A DNA stretch of 64,000 bases from Bathynomus jamesi (Eukaryota > Arthropoda > Malacostraca > Isopoda > Cirolanidae), in NCBI GenBank assembly GCA_023014485.1, contig JAJOZX010009088.1, positions 62,001 to 126,000 of the forward strand, in the 5' to 3' direction. Numbering within the stretch: position 1 is the first letter of the stretch; each line of letters starts with the position of its first letter. Below, piece by piece: positions 12,260-22,169 of this stretch. The notes beneath the pieces were generated by a model that made no database searches, was not told the origin of the DNA, and worked only from the letters and a program-made list of their open reading frames with translations. Made by a program: the position numbers and the translations under genes.

Positions 12260-12927
12260 GGTACTAGGGCAGTTGCGTCCTGGTCAAGTGCGTCCCGGAC
12301 AAATACGTCCCGGTCATTGGCGTCCCTGGACAATTGCGTCCCGGACAATTGCGTCCCGGACAATTGCGTCCCGGACAATTGCGCACTTCTCCAACTACTA
12401 TATGAAGTTTATTTATTAGAGAAGTGAATAGAAAGTTAGTATCGGAATTTCAAATATACTTTTCATTTTAACCTATTAAACTTGTTATATGTTCATAAGT
12501 TCTGTTCGAAACTGTTCTCTAAAACTTTATCCATCATCAGCAACATCATTGTCAAATTTTATGGGTTACGTCCACTTAAGATAAAGTTAGTTTCGTTAGT
12601 TTTAACGAAAATATCACAACTTAACCTAACCAATCGTCAAGGGCATACAGTTGACCTAACTGGCCATTCAATTAATCTAACCGGGCATTATATCCCATAC
12701 AAAATTACAATAACAAACGTACTCGTCCCTCGTCATTGGCGAGGGCGTAGGTGAAGTCACAATGAACTTTCTATTCACTTCTCTAATAAATAAACTTCAT
12801 ATAGTAGTTGGGGAAGTGCGCAATTGTCCGGGACGAAATAAAACCGGACGCAATTGTCCAGGGACACCAATGACCGGGACGCATTTGTCCAGGACGCACT
12901 TGACCAGGACGCAATTGTCCTGTCACC
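12260..12927. mobile_element. 668-bp foldback element with 9-bp duplication
   Basis: ATTTCAATG flanks both sides (12251-12259 and 12928-12936) and lies in the element X reading frame, which reads through as DDFNALELKWHK when the insert is removed. The ends pair as GGTACTAGGGCAGTTGCGTCC-like, with about 180-bp inverted arms (12260-12440 against 12760-12927). These include GTGCGTCC, CGCACTTC and a 50-bp AAGTTTATTTATTAGAG block. The middle holds the TAACGAAAATATCAC/TTAACCTAACC module seen in other MITEs here. No coding capacity. A 9-bp duplication with long arms fits MULE/foldback-type elements. Confidence 0.85.
12328..12384. repeat. 15-bp minisatellite GGACAATTGCGTCCC, about four copies
   Basis: Tandem units at 12328, 12343, 12358 and 12373 (the last is partial), inside the left foldback arm. 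The opposite arm keeps only two diverged units, so the expansion happened after the arms separated. Variants (GGACAAATACGTCCC, AGTGCGTCCC) continue outward. Confidence 0.9.
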
Positions 12928-15900
12928 ATTTCAATGCACTGGAACTCAAGTGGCATAAATCATGCTACTCTTTATTCACCTCTGAAGGCAAACTCAAAAG
13001 GCTGCGAAGTCAGCAGCAGACCATGGGTGCATCGACGACCACAAAAAGTGCAGGCTCTCAGGCTTTTCCCCCAAAGCGTAGACGTTCAACACCAGTGATT
13101 GAATGGACCCTCTGCATGTTTTGCCAAAAGAAAACCACAAAGAAATTGCACAGGGTGGAGACAATGGAGAAGTCAGATGACTTGATCCAGCGTGTCAAAC
13201 ACGACCCTGTCATGAGCATACCGTTGTCAGCGGTGAGTGATGTGATTGCAGTTGAAGGCTGCTATCATCTGGTATGTTTGGTTACATTTGAGAGACGTAC
13301 TAGAAAACAAATGGTGTCGGAGGAGCAGCAAGGACCTGAAAATGAGTGCATGACGAAGCTGTGCAAAGCCTTGACAGTAGGCATGTCTCGTGGTCGCGTA
13401 TACGACATGGGAGACGTGTGGGACAGATACGAGAGTGTGTGTAATGCCACCGGCATTACCGTGAAATACTCCAGGAGAACAACGTTCTAAGAAGATGTTC
13501 AAAGGCTGCTTGAATCAAACGCCAGCTATGTATGCCCATTGTCAAGGGGCCCACTGCTGATTTACCCTGGAGAGAGCTCAGATTTCATCATCTCCAAAGC
13601 ACTGGCTAAGTCTTGTGAACAAGGTCCTGTCACTTCTGAGTCAGAGTCTACTGAAGATGAAGATGCTGATGTCCGCATGTGTGCCATTAGCAGCATATTC
13701 CAAGATATGGTACACGTGGCTCTGAAGGTTCGACAAGATCTTGAAACTCCTGGACACTCCGAGACATGGCAAGGTCTTTATCAGGAACATGCTGATCGCG
13801 TCACACCCGACAGTCTGTACCTGTTTCTATGATTGCTCTTTGGGGGAATGGATGCTGTAGATGAGGGAAGTGAAGAGGACCAGAAAGTGAGGCAGAGTGT
13901 GTGTAGCATTGCCCAGGACATAGTCTATGCAGTATGCAGTCTCCAACCGACGAAAGTTGACACCAAAGCATGTGGGCTTGAGTCTTACTTTGCACCAAGC
14001 CACCCGCTCAGAAGCACTCCTAGATCTGTTCCACGCGGCAAATCACACTATTGGTATCGACACTGTAAGAAGGATAGACACCACCATCGCTCAGAACATC
14101 CTGGAGAGGTATGCTGAGAATGGATGTGTCTACATCCTTGACACCATCGTCAAAGAGAGAATGATTCACTGCTCTTGTGACAACATAGATGTCTTGGAGT
14201 CAACATTAGACGGGAAGAACGCCTTCCACAGCACTCAACTGATGGTATGGCAGAGAGGCCCCCCTCCACAGCAGTCATGGCCAAAAGGGTGGCAAGCACA
14301 AGAGATCGAAATCTATCAAACCTGATGACCTACAGGAGTTCCAAAGGCTGGACCAGGCTACCCTCCCATCTGGCAAGAGGCCATCTCCTCCTGGCTACGA
14401 CACTGACATAGACGACTTGTCACATGAACCTGAGAGAGACCGGGCACGTGCCAAGGACTTGGCCTGGGTGGTGTCACGCATCCATGATGAAGCGATGTCC
14501 GTTCCAAGCTGGGGAGCATTCACTCAATCTGTCAGCACTGCGGATCCACCAGTAACGACCGCCGGGATGTTGCCAATCCTGCAGGCACCAGCAGATGACA
14601 ATGACACCATGACCACCCTCATCAATCGCTTCATGGCCATTTCTGAGTATGTCAGCCAGAAGTACACCATCATCACTGCTGATCAGCCTCTGTACAACAG
14701 GGGTAAGGAACTAGTCTGGGCAAACTCGAAATTTGCCAACGTGGTCTTGCTCATGGGAGGCCTCCATATCTGCTTCAACTTTCTGAAAGCCATTGGTCAA
14801 CACATGGAAAATGTGGGACTTGATGACTTATGGACAGAGGCAGGTGTGTACGCGGCTAACACCACTGAGACAATGCTGGACGGCAAGGCCTACTACCGAG
14901 CTGTGAGAGGTCACCAGCTGACGTATGAGGCACTGTGGCGCATCAAGTGGCAGATGTTTGAGTCATGGCTGGCTGCAAGTGGCAACGGAGATGAGAACGC
15001 CAAACAGCTTGCCCTCAATGTTGCTTCGCTTTTCAAAGACAGAGCTGAGCTAACATAGATGAGATGCGCGATGCTGTTGACAACTTCTTAGACGTTTTGG
15101 CGGATAAGAAATTCCACAGTCTCATGGAGGAATTCAATGACCAGCACTCTGAAAATCCCAACTTCATGCTGTGGTCATCCTACATGGAAATGGTAGAGAT
15201 CCTACTGGCCTTCATCAGAGCTCAGAGAGATGGCGTGTGGAGTCTCCACATAGAAGCCTTTGCTGCAATGCTGCCTTGGCTAATTATCTATGACCACACA
15301 AACTATGCACGTTGGGGGCCGGTCTACTTGGTTGATATGAGAGGTCTTGAGAAGTCAGCACCAGAAGTTCATGCAGAGTTCTGTAATGGGAACTTTGTCG
15401 TCAAGAGGACGGCGAAGCGCTTCAACCAAGTTCCAGCTGATCAGGCAACCGAATGGATAAATCGTACATGCAAGATGCACAATGGTATCATCGGCATCAT
15501 AAACAATGGCCAAGCAAGAGACAGGTTCTGCATCACATGGTCAGAGCGGTCACGCATCTCAAGACACAAGATGCCTCTTCAGTCTTCAAGATGATGATGG
15601 AAAGCCACCTTCACTCGGGTTGACAGTCTGCCTTCTCGCACTAGGCGTGACGCTCATGATGTCATGAAGCTAGTTCAGCAGTTGAAGCAGTTTGACGTCT
15701 TCAGAGTTCACATGAGTGAAGCAGGAGATATAGATGCCGCCACTAACATCCCACTTGTTTCACTGGCAACCAAAGACACTGCACCCACAGATGTTGTGGA
15801 GAACATGCTGACAGCTCAGGATCGAGGAAAGCAGCATGTAATCGGCTTCATGAAGGAGAGACTGATTGAACAGATAGTAGGCTTCCATGAAACGATGAAG

Positions 15901-18145
15901 AAACATCGGTCGAAAACCTTCGCTGATGTGTACAAAGCTACAGTTTCCACCAAGCAGAACATGCAGAAGACTATCAAAGCTGACAGAAAGTTACTATAGC
16001 GGCTCCTGAATGCCGCGACCGCATGTCGCATGGTGGAGATGGTCAACGTCTTGAAGCATGAACTGTCCCCAGTCCCATTTAGTCTGGCGAAGGCAGGAGG
16101 AGAGATGAATTCGACATCGAAGTCCGAGCTGATGAACATCCTGAGAGCTCAGCAGACCATAAGCTCAGAGGTTCCAACCTCTGATCTGAAGACCTGTGTG
16201 ATATAATAGATGGCCATGCACTCATCCAAGCTCTTGGCAAGCCTGGCGGCTGTCGGACATTCGGCGACTATGCTGAAGTGTTCTTCAAGGCCGTGACGAG
16301 TTATTTCAATGAACACACAACAAGAATTGACGTCATCTTTGATCGGTACGCAGGGGAAGGATCGATCAAAGCAGTTACCAGGACAAAGCGTGCAAGCAAA
16401 AAGAAACCGATTCGGAAAGTCATTGATGGCCCACAAATTCCACTGCCTGAAGTGTGAAAAAACTTCATGGCCCTGGATACAAACAAGGCTGACCTAGCCT
16501 TGTTTCTGTTAACGTCATCACTGAGAAGGGCAGAGATCTTCAAGAAAAATGTCAGCTGGTGACAGGGGATGGCTTCTCTGAAGCCATTGAAGTACGGTCA
16601 ACCAGGCGACATGACGTTCCACTGCATAGCAACCATGAAGAGGCGGACACCAGGCTCATCCTTCACTCATGTGATGCAGCGTCCCAGGGCTATGAACGAT
16701 TACTGGTAGTGTGCAGAGATACTGATGTAATGGTGCTGCTGATTCACTTCGTTTGCACCAAGGTCGCTGAAGTGTAGATGCTGTGCGGAACGGCCAAGAA
16801 CCGAAAATGCTACCCCGTGCACGATGTATTCAAGAGTTTGTCGCCCCCAGTCAGGGACAACCTGGTCAGCTTCCACGCTTTGACCACCCACTCCTGCTGC
16901 ACGCCACTGGTCGAGATGGGTATATCGCAGATGTTGAGAAGTTTGTGTGTCATTTGTATGGCACCCCGGAACAACACACAGTTGATGACGCCAGAGTTCA
17001 CCTTTTTGGGATGACCAAGAAGACTCTGGAAATGCTCCCACCGACAAAGGATGCCCTGGAGCTCCACGCCAAGTGGGCAAACTATCAGGCCAAAATATGG
17101 CTCTAGGCTGACAAAGAGCACGTAGATGTTGAAGATCCGGTGGACACTTCAGCCTGGAAGTTGGAAGATGGGAGCCTCCTACCAGTGTGGACAAGACTTC
17201 CTCCAATCCCTGAAGCCTGCCTGGAGCTTCTTGTTGTTGTTTAGCCGATCAGCCCACCCTGATCGAGCAAGCCGGCGGCACGCAGGTAACCGATCGCCCT
17301 CTCCGAGTGGACCAGACCTGGAGCTTGTTGCTTGTGGTTGCAAAAAAAGTGCAAGACAGCTAGATGCAACTGCTTCAGGAAAAGGATGAAGTGTACGACA
17401 GCTTGTGGTTGTGACGACAGCGGTTGCTGTAACCCAGCTGGACAGTAGATCTATGTCTCTCTTCCAAGCTGAAATCGAGAGAAGCTGGAATGTGCTGTAA
17501 GGAACTGTAAGGAACTAATAACTGTTCTTAAGTGATTGCAATCCACACAATTGTGACTGTCAGTGCAGCATTTCGGTGCTGTTCATCAAGAAACGTGAAC
17601 TTGTAGATGTTACTAGTGTGTAAACTGTATAGTTATGGGGCTATATTTACTGCTTTGTGATTTAGTTGCGATAATTCTGTTACTGTGAGTACTTAATTCA
17701 TGCCATCAAACTTATTAGCCACTAATCATGTTAAAATAAATTGTTTTGACAAACAGACTTGCTCAGTGTTTATTTTTCGTCAATTAAAATAAAAAATCAC
17801 AAATTTTTTGCACAATTTCGGTCGTGATTAACTTGAATTTGACCTTGAGTTGGTAATTCGGATGGAATAAGCGTGTCATCATACTTCTTTATCCCTAAGT
17901 GTGTGTGGCAAAATGAAACATTTGGTCAAACCAATTGGCTCAGAATTTTTTTTTTTTTAAATTAAAATTAGAAAATATACTTTTTTTGCAGTTTGACCTC
18001 GAAAATGACTTTCAAAGCCAAAAGCGAGAGTGGCATCCACCTGCATTTTATTCCTCACCCACAGGTACATTGAGTTAGCATGGGTGCCAGATATTAACAA
18101 AACACGCCGTTCAAAATCGATTTTTTAATTTTGGCCGGTCCACTA

Positions 18146-18206
18146 TTCACAGTTTTGGCGTGTATAGACGAACATAGAACAGCCAGCCATCATCATCATC
18201 ATCATT
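18146..18206 (+). repeat. LINE tail fragment with (CAT)n, downstream half
   Basis: GCGTGTATAGACGAACAT followed by CAGCCAGC and (CAT)n is the continuation of the retrotransposon tail interrupted by element X. It is duplicated at about 20270-20335. Confidence 0.6.
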
Positions 18207-18208
18207 CC

Positions 18209-18209
<1 letters not shown>

Positions 18210-18283
<74 letters not shown>
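18210..18283. repeat. (CA)n(TA)n compound microsatellite
   Basis: CA repeats pass directly into TA repeats. The second copy (20341-20405) has a shorter CA run and an ATTATAT interruption, showing independent slippage after the duplication. Confidence 0.95.
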
Positions 18284-18284
<1 letters not shown>

Positions 18285-18319
18285 GATGAATTTCACAATT
18301 AAACACGTGAAATAAATGA

Positions 18320-18545
18320 ATAATGCAAACCCACAAGAAAAACGAAAAATGATTCCAAGGTCTTTTGTGTATTCAGAAGTACACCTCGTCAGAAAACTGG
18401 ATAGAAAAGCATAAAGGTCTCTCCCCACCCAGTTTTCTGCTACTGCTATTGAGGAAGATGGATTCCTTGACGAGGTGTACGTCTGAATACACGAAAACAC
18501 TTGGAATCATTTTTCTTTTTCCCTGTTGGTTTGCATCATATATAC
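18320..18545. repeat. Imperfect inverted repeat with ~75-bp arms
   Basis: The arm containing ATGCAAACCCACAAGAAAAA and ATGATTCCAAG and ACACCTCGTC returns in reverse complement at about 18466-18545. The loop holds a LINE-tail-like stretch (CCAGTTTTCTGCTACTGCTA) also seen near 24075 and 26210. Duplicated at 20448-20668. No protein is supported. Confidence 0.7.
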
Positions 18546-18593
18546 TGTACATGATATATATAGGATCACCTGAAGATCCGTCACCCCAGCCTT

Positions 18594-19576
18594 CATGGCC
18601 CTGGATACAAACAAGGCTGACCTAGCCTTGTTTCTGTTAACGTCATCACTGAGAAGGGCAGAGATCTTCAAGAAAAATGTCAGCTGGTGACAGGGGATGG
18701 CTTCTCTGAAGCCATTGAAGTACGGTCAACCAGGCGACATGACGTTCCACTGCATAGCAACCATGAAGAGGCGGACACCAGGCTCATCCTTCACTCATGT
18801 GATGCAGCGTCCCAGGGCTATGAACGATTACTGGTAGTGTGCAGAGATACTGATGTAATGGTGCTGCTGATTCACTTCGTTTGCACCAAGGTCGCTGAAG
18901 TGTAGATGCTGTGCGGAACGGCCAAGAACCGAAAATGCTACCCCGTGCACGATGTATTCAAGAGTTTGTCGCCCCCAGTCAGGGACAACCTGGTCAGCTT
19001 CCACGCTTTGACCACCCACTCCTGCTGCACGCCACTGGTCGAGATGGGTATATCGCAGATGTTGAGAAGTTTGTGTGTCATTTGTATGGCACCCCGGAAC
19101 AACACACAGTTGATGACGCCAGAGTTCACCTTTTTGGGATGACCAAGAAGACTCTGGAAATGCTCCCACCGACAAAGGATGCCCTGGAGCTCCACGCCAA
19201 GTGGGCAAACTATCAGGCCAAAATATGGCTCTAGGCTGACAAAGAGCACGTAGATGTTGAAGATCCGGTGGACACTTCAGCCTGGAAGTTGGAAGATGGG
19301 AGCCTCCTACCAGTGTGGACAAGACTTCCTCCAATCCCTGAAGCCTGCCTGGAGCTTCTTGTTGTTGTTTAGCCGATCAGCCCACCCTGATCGAGCAAGC
19401 CGGCGGCACGCAGGTAACCGATCGCCCTCTCCGGAGTGGACCAGACCTGGAGCTTGTTGCTTGTGGTTGCAAAAAAAGTGCAAGACAGCTAGATGCAACT
19501 GCTTCAGGAAAAGGATGAAGTGTACGACAGCTTGTGGTTGTGACGACAGCGGTTGCTGTAACCCAGCTGGACAGTA
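18594..19576 (+). pseudogene. Second copy of element X gene 3' part
   Basis: This begins at SWPWIQTRLT-type sequence (18594) and repeats NHEEADTRLILHS (18761), RDTDVMVLL, SFHALT and PPTKDALELHAKW, with the Cys-rich tail ending at 19576. It lacks the 5' two thirds of the gene and has the same stops as copy 1 (for example TAG at 18903), so decay preceded the duplication. One extra G at about 19437 alters the frame before the Cys-rich tail. The A7 frameshift in the CGCK segment is shared. Confidence 0.85.
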
Positions 19577-20340
19577 GATCTATGTCTCTCTTCCAAGCTG
19601 AAATCGAGAGAAGCTGGAATGTGCTGTAAGGAACTGTAAGGAACTAATAACTGTTCTTAAGTGATTGCAATCCACACAATTGTGACTGTCAGTGCAGCAT
19701 TTCGGTGCTGTTCATCAAGAAACGTGAACTTGTAGATGTTACTAGTGTGTAAACTGTATAGTTATGGGGCTATATTTACTGCTTTGTGATTTAGTTGCGA
19801 TAATTCTGTTACTGTGAGTACTTAATTCATGCCATCAAACTTATTAGCCACTAATCATGTTAAAATAAATTGTTTTGACAAACAGACTTGCTCAGTGTTT
19901 ATTTTTCGTCAATTAAAATAAAAAATCACAAATTTTTTGCACAATTTCGGTCGTGATTAACTTGAATTTGACCTTGAGTTGGTAATTCGGATGGAATAAG
20001 CGTGTCATCATACTTCTTTATCCCTAAGTGTGTGTGGCAAAATGAAACATTTGGTCAAACCAATTGGCTCAGAATTTTTTTTTTTTTTAAATTAAAATTA
20101 GAAAATATACTTTTTTTGCAGTTTGACCTCGAAAATGACTTTCAAAGCCAAAAGCGAGAGTGGCATCCACCTGCATTTTATTCCTCACCCACAGGTACAT
20201 TGAGTTAGCATGGGTGCCAGATATTAACAAAACACGCCGTTCAAAATCGATTTTTTAATTTTGGCCGGTCCACTATTCACAGTTTTGGCGTGTATAGACG
20301 AACATAGAACAGCCAGCCATCATCATCATCATCATTCCCT

Positions 20341-20407
<67 letters not shown>

Positions 20408-20685
20408 GATGAATTTCACAATTAAACACGTGAAATAAATGAATAATGCAAACCCACAAGAAAAACGAAAAATGATTCCAAGGTCTTTTGTGTATTCAGA
20501 AGTACACCTCGTCAGAAAACTGGATAGAAAAGCATAAAGGTCTCTCCCCACCCAGTTTTCTGCTACTGCTATTGAGGAAGATGGATTCCTTGACGAGGTG
20601 TACGTCTGAATACACGAAAACACTTGGAATCATTTTTCTTTTTCCCTGTTGGTTTGCATCATATATACTGTACATGATATATATA

Positions 20686-20884
20686 GGATCACCTGAAGAT
20701 CCGTCACCCCAGCCTTTTTTAGTTAGCTTTATAAGGCTAACTAACGAAAATATCACGACCTAACCTAACCAATCATCAAGGGCGTACAGTTAACCTAACG
20801 ATTGGTTAGGTTAGGTCGTGATATTTTCGTTAGTTAGCCTTATAAAACTAACTAAAAAAGGCTGGGGTGACGGATCTTCAGGTG

Positions 20885-20887
<3 letters not shown>
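20686..20887. mobile_element. Palindromic MITE, GGATCACC termini
   Basis: Almost the whole 202 bp is one inverted repeat: GGATCACCTGAAGATCCG to the left, CGGATCTTCAGGTGATC to the right, with arms continuing through CACCCCAGCC and the GTTAGTTAGCYTTATAA and CGAAAATATCACGAC blocks. It sits in AT-dinucleotide sequence, so the duplication (ATATATATA-like) is not informative. The relative at 32707-32916 has a clean 8-bp duplication. The partial start of a first copy (18563-18593) was carried into the 2.1-kb duplication. Confidence 0.8.

Positions 20888-20930
<43 letters not shown>
20888..20930. repeat. (TA)n microsatellite
   Basis: A pure TA run between the palindromic MITE and the mariner left end. 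TA is the mariner target. Confidence 0.95.
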
Positions 20931-20933
<3 letters not shown>

Positions 20934-21833
20934 GGCGTCCCAAAAAATGTATACACACTTTAACAGCTGATAGCTCAATTGATGTTTCTTTCTTTCCAAG
21001 TTAAACCCATTAGAATTAATAATGGCAGTCAGACTAAGCTTTGAACAAAGGAAATTCATTCTAAAATGCTACTGGAAGTGTGAAAACGCAGTTGAAGTGC
21101 AAAGACAGTTTAGGAGGGAGTTTCAAACAGATCCACCAACGCGACTTACCATCACTCGAATTAGAGATAAGTTGAAGCCGATGGAACTGTTCAGAATGTC
21201 CACAAGAAGCGTTCCGGAAGACCACGGACATCGACAAGCCCCACAAAGCAAGAAAGAGTACTGGAAACGTATCACCAAAGTCCAAGAAAATCTGTGCGGC
21301 AAGCGAGTCGTGAGGTAGGAATTTCAGAATCGTCTGTCCAACGCATTTTGAAGCGCTGTCAATGGAAAAGTTACATTCCAAGATTAGTCCATGCTATTAA
21401 TGAAGATGATCCGGACCGAAGAGTGGAGTATTGCGAGTGGTACTTGGCACGATGTGGATGTGGACTGGACGAAGGGGTTCGTAGAATACCCTCCGCGTTC
21501 ACCAGACCTCACACCACTAGACTTTTTTTTATGGGGATACTTAAAAGACAAAGTCTACGCTATAAAACCTGCAACAGTCGCTGAATTGAGAGCAGCCATT
21601 GAACGAGAATGCACACAAATACCAAACGAAATGTTTCGTGATGTTTGCGATTCCATTGCTTCGCGTTATCAGCAGTGCCTGGACCAGAACGGACGTCAGT
21701 TTGAAAACAGGCGTTGACAAAACAATTAAATAATGTCTGTAGATTCTATTACATTTTGAAAATGAAATGTATTTTAATAAACACTGCCTTTATAAGTATT
21801 TAAAGTGTGTATACATTTTTTTGGGACGCCCTG
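20931..21833 (+). mobile_element. mariner-like element, internally deleted
   Basis: Terminal inverted repeats of about 32 bp: CAGGGCGTCCCAAAAAA at 20931 and its complement ending 21833, both continuing into TGTATACACACTTTA. The flanks are TA and GT within TA repeats. At 903 bp it is shorter than the usual 1.2-1.3 kb because the catalytic centre is missing. Confidence 0.92.
21022..21717 (+). pseudogene. mariner transposase, catalytic core deleted
   Basis: ATG at 21022 begins MAVRLSFEQRKFILKCYW, an N-terminal helix-turn-helix region of the DUF4817 type found in arthropod mariners. A frameshift near 21175 precedes [15 protein letters not shown] sequence, and another near 21290 precedes [13 protein letters not shown] (second helix-turn-helix). 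After YLAR (about 21450) the frame jumps to [18 protein letters not shown], the block with the third catalytic Asp. The first and second Asp blocks, roughly 110 codons, are absent. The C-terminus ends DQNGRQFENRR at 21717. Confidence 0.9.
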
Positions 21834-22169
21834 TGTATATATATATATATTTCGGTACCATTTTTAAAAAATTTTAACACCAACTTTGCATGAAAATGAA
21901 GTGTTGTAATACTAATTACCAAGGCAAACTTTTACTTTAATATATGCGAGGTCACAGGTAACTTGTAATGAACCATCTAAACTATATTTATGTGACACAA
22001 ATGTTTATAAGCTTACCTGGTTTTTTTTTTTAAGGTAATTTTATTTAGTTGTCTCTCCTGAAAACTCGAAAACTTTGTTCATGGGAGTTGCTTAAAATTT
22101 CAGTCTCGTTATTCACAGCTAAAGTTATGATCCAAAATGAGTTCGTTCGTTCTCTCTCTCTCTCTCTGT
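21834..22169. other. AT-rich spacer with (TC)n
   Basis: Non-coding sequence between the mariner and the CR1-like LINE. A TTCG and TC microsatellite (22141-22167) directly precedes the LINE reading frame. Confidence 0.5.

Larger units (their letters stand above)
12049..17447 (+). pseudogene. Element X giant transposase-like protein, broken
   Basis: After a plausible splice acceptor (CTCTGCAG, 12023-12030) the frame starts MDHVAVIKRKRKHQ at 12049. The first exon is cut at 12259 by a foldback insertion and resumes at 12928 (ALELKWHKSCYSLF). Recognisable blocks: Cys/His motif CMFCQKK (about 13120); acidic SESESTEDEDADV (13640); ACGLESYF (13970); ITADQPLYNRGKELVW (14680); MGGLHICFNF (14755); HTNYARWGPVYLVDMRGL (15300); NHEEADTRLILHS (16633); RDTDVMVLL (16715); SFHALT (16870); MLPPTKDALELHAKW (17030); and a Cys-rich tail (CGCK..., TACGCDDSGCCNPAG) ending 17447. 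In-frame stops at 13488 and 13830, and frameshifts near 13985, 14240, 15057, 15570, 15997 and the A7 run at 17341, make it a pseudogene. HEEADTR plus RDTDV suggests a PIN/XPG-like nuclease fold; this is inference. Repeats encoding such proteins are common in invertebrates. Confidence 0.8.
11451..18145 (+). mobile_element. Element X: 6.7-kb DNA transposon with ~150-bp inverted ends
   Basis: The left end from 11451 (TAGTGGGCCGGCCAAAAAT) and the right end to 18145 (reading inward TAGTGGACCGGCCAAAAT) are inverted repeats about 150 bp long. They share inner blocks such as TTTTGTTAATA, GGCACCCA and GGTGGATGCCACTCTC. Flanks are TTA (11448-11450) and TTC (18146-18148), so a 3-bp duplication is possible but imperfect. 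Both flanks are halves of the same LINE tail: GATTACC to the left and CACAG..GCGTGTATA to the right, compare 6732-6775. It carries one very long broken gene. The large protein with nuclease-like segment and Cys-rich tail recalls Academ-type elements; that label is tentative. Confidence 0.8.
16466..20716. repeat. 2.13-kb tandem duplication, two copies
   Basis: Copy 1 (16466-18593) and copy 2 (18594-20716) are nearly identical. They span the 3' part of the element X gene, its right end, the LINE tail, a CA/TA microsatellite and the start of the palindromic MITE. Visible differences: one G (CTCCGAGTGG at 17299 against CTCCGGAGTGG in copy 2) and microsatellite length and pattern. The junction reads CAGCCTT then CATGGCC. 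The left source CTTCATGG (16463) and the right source CAGCCTTTTT (20711) share CTT microhomology. Confidence 0.93.
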
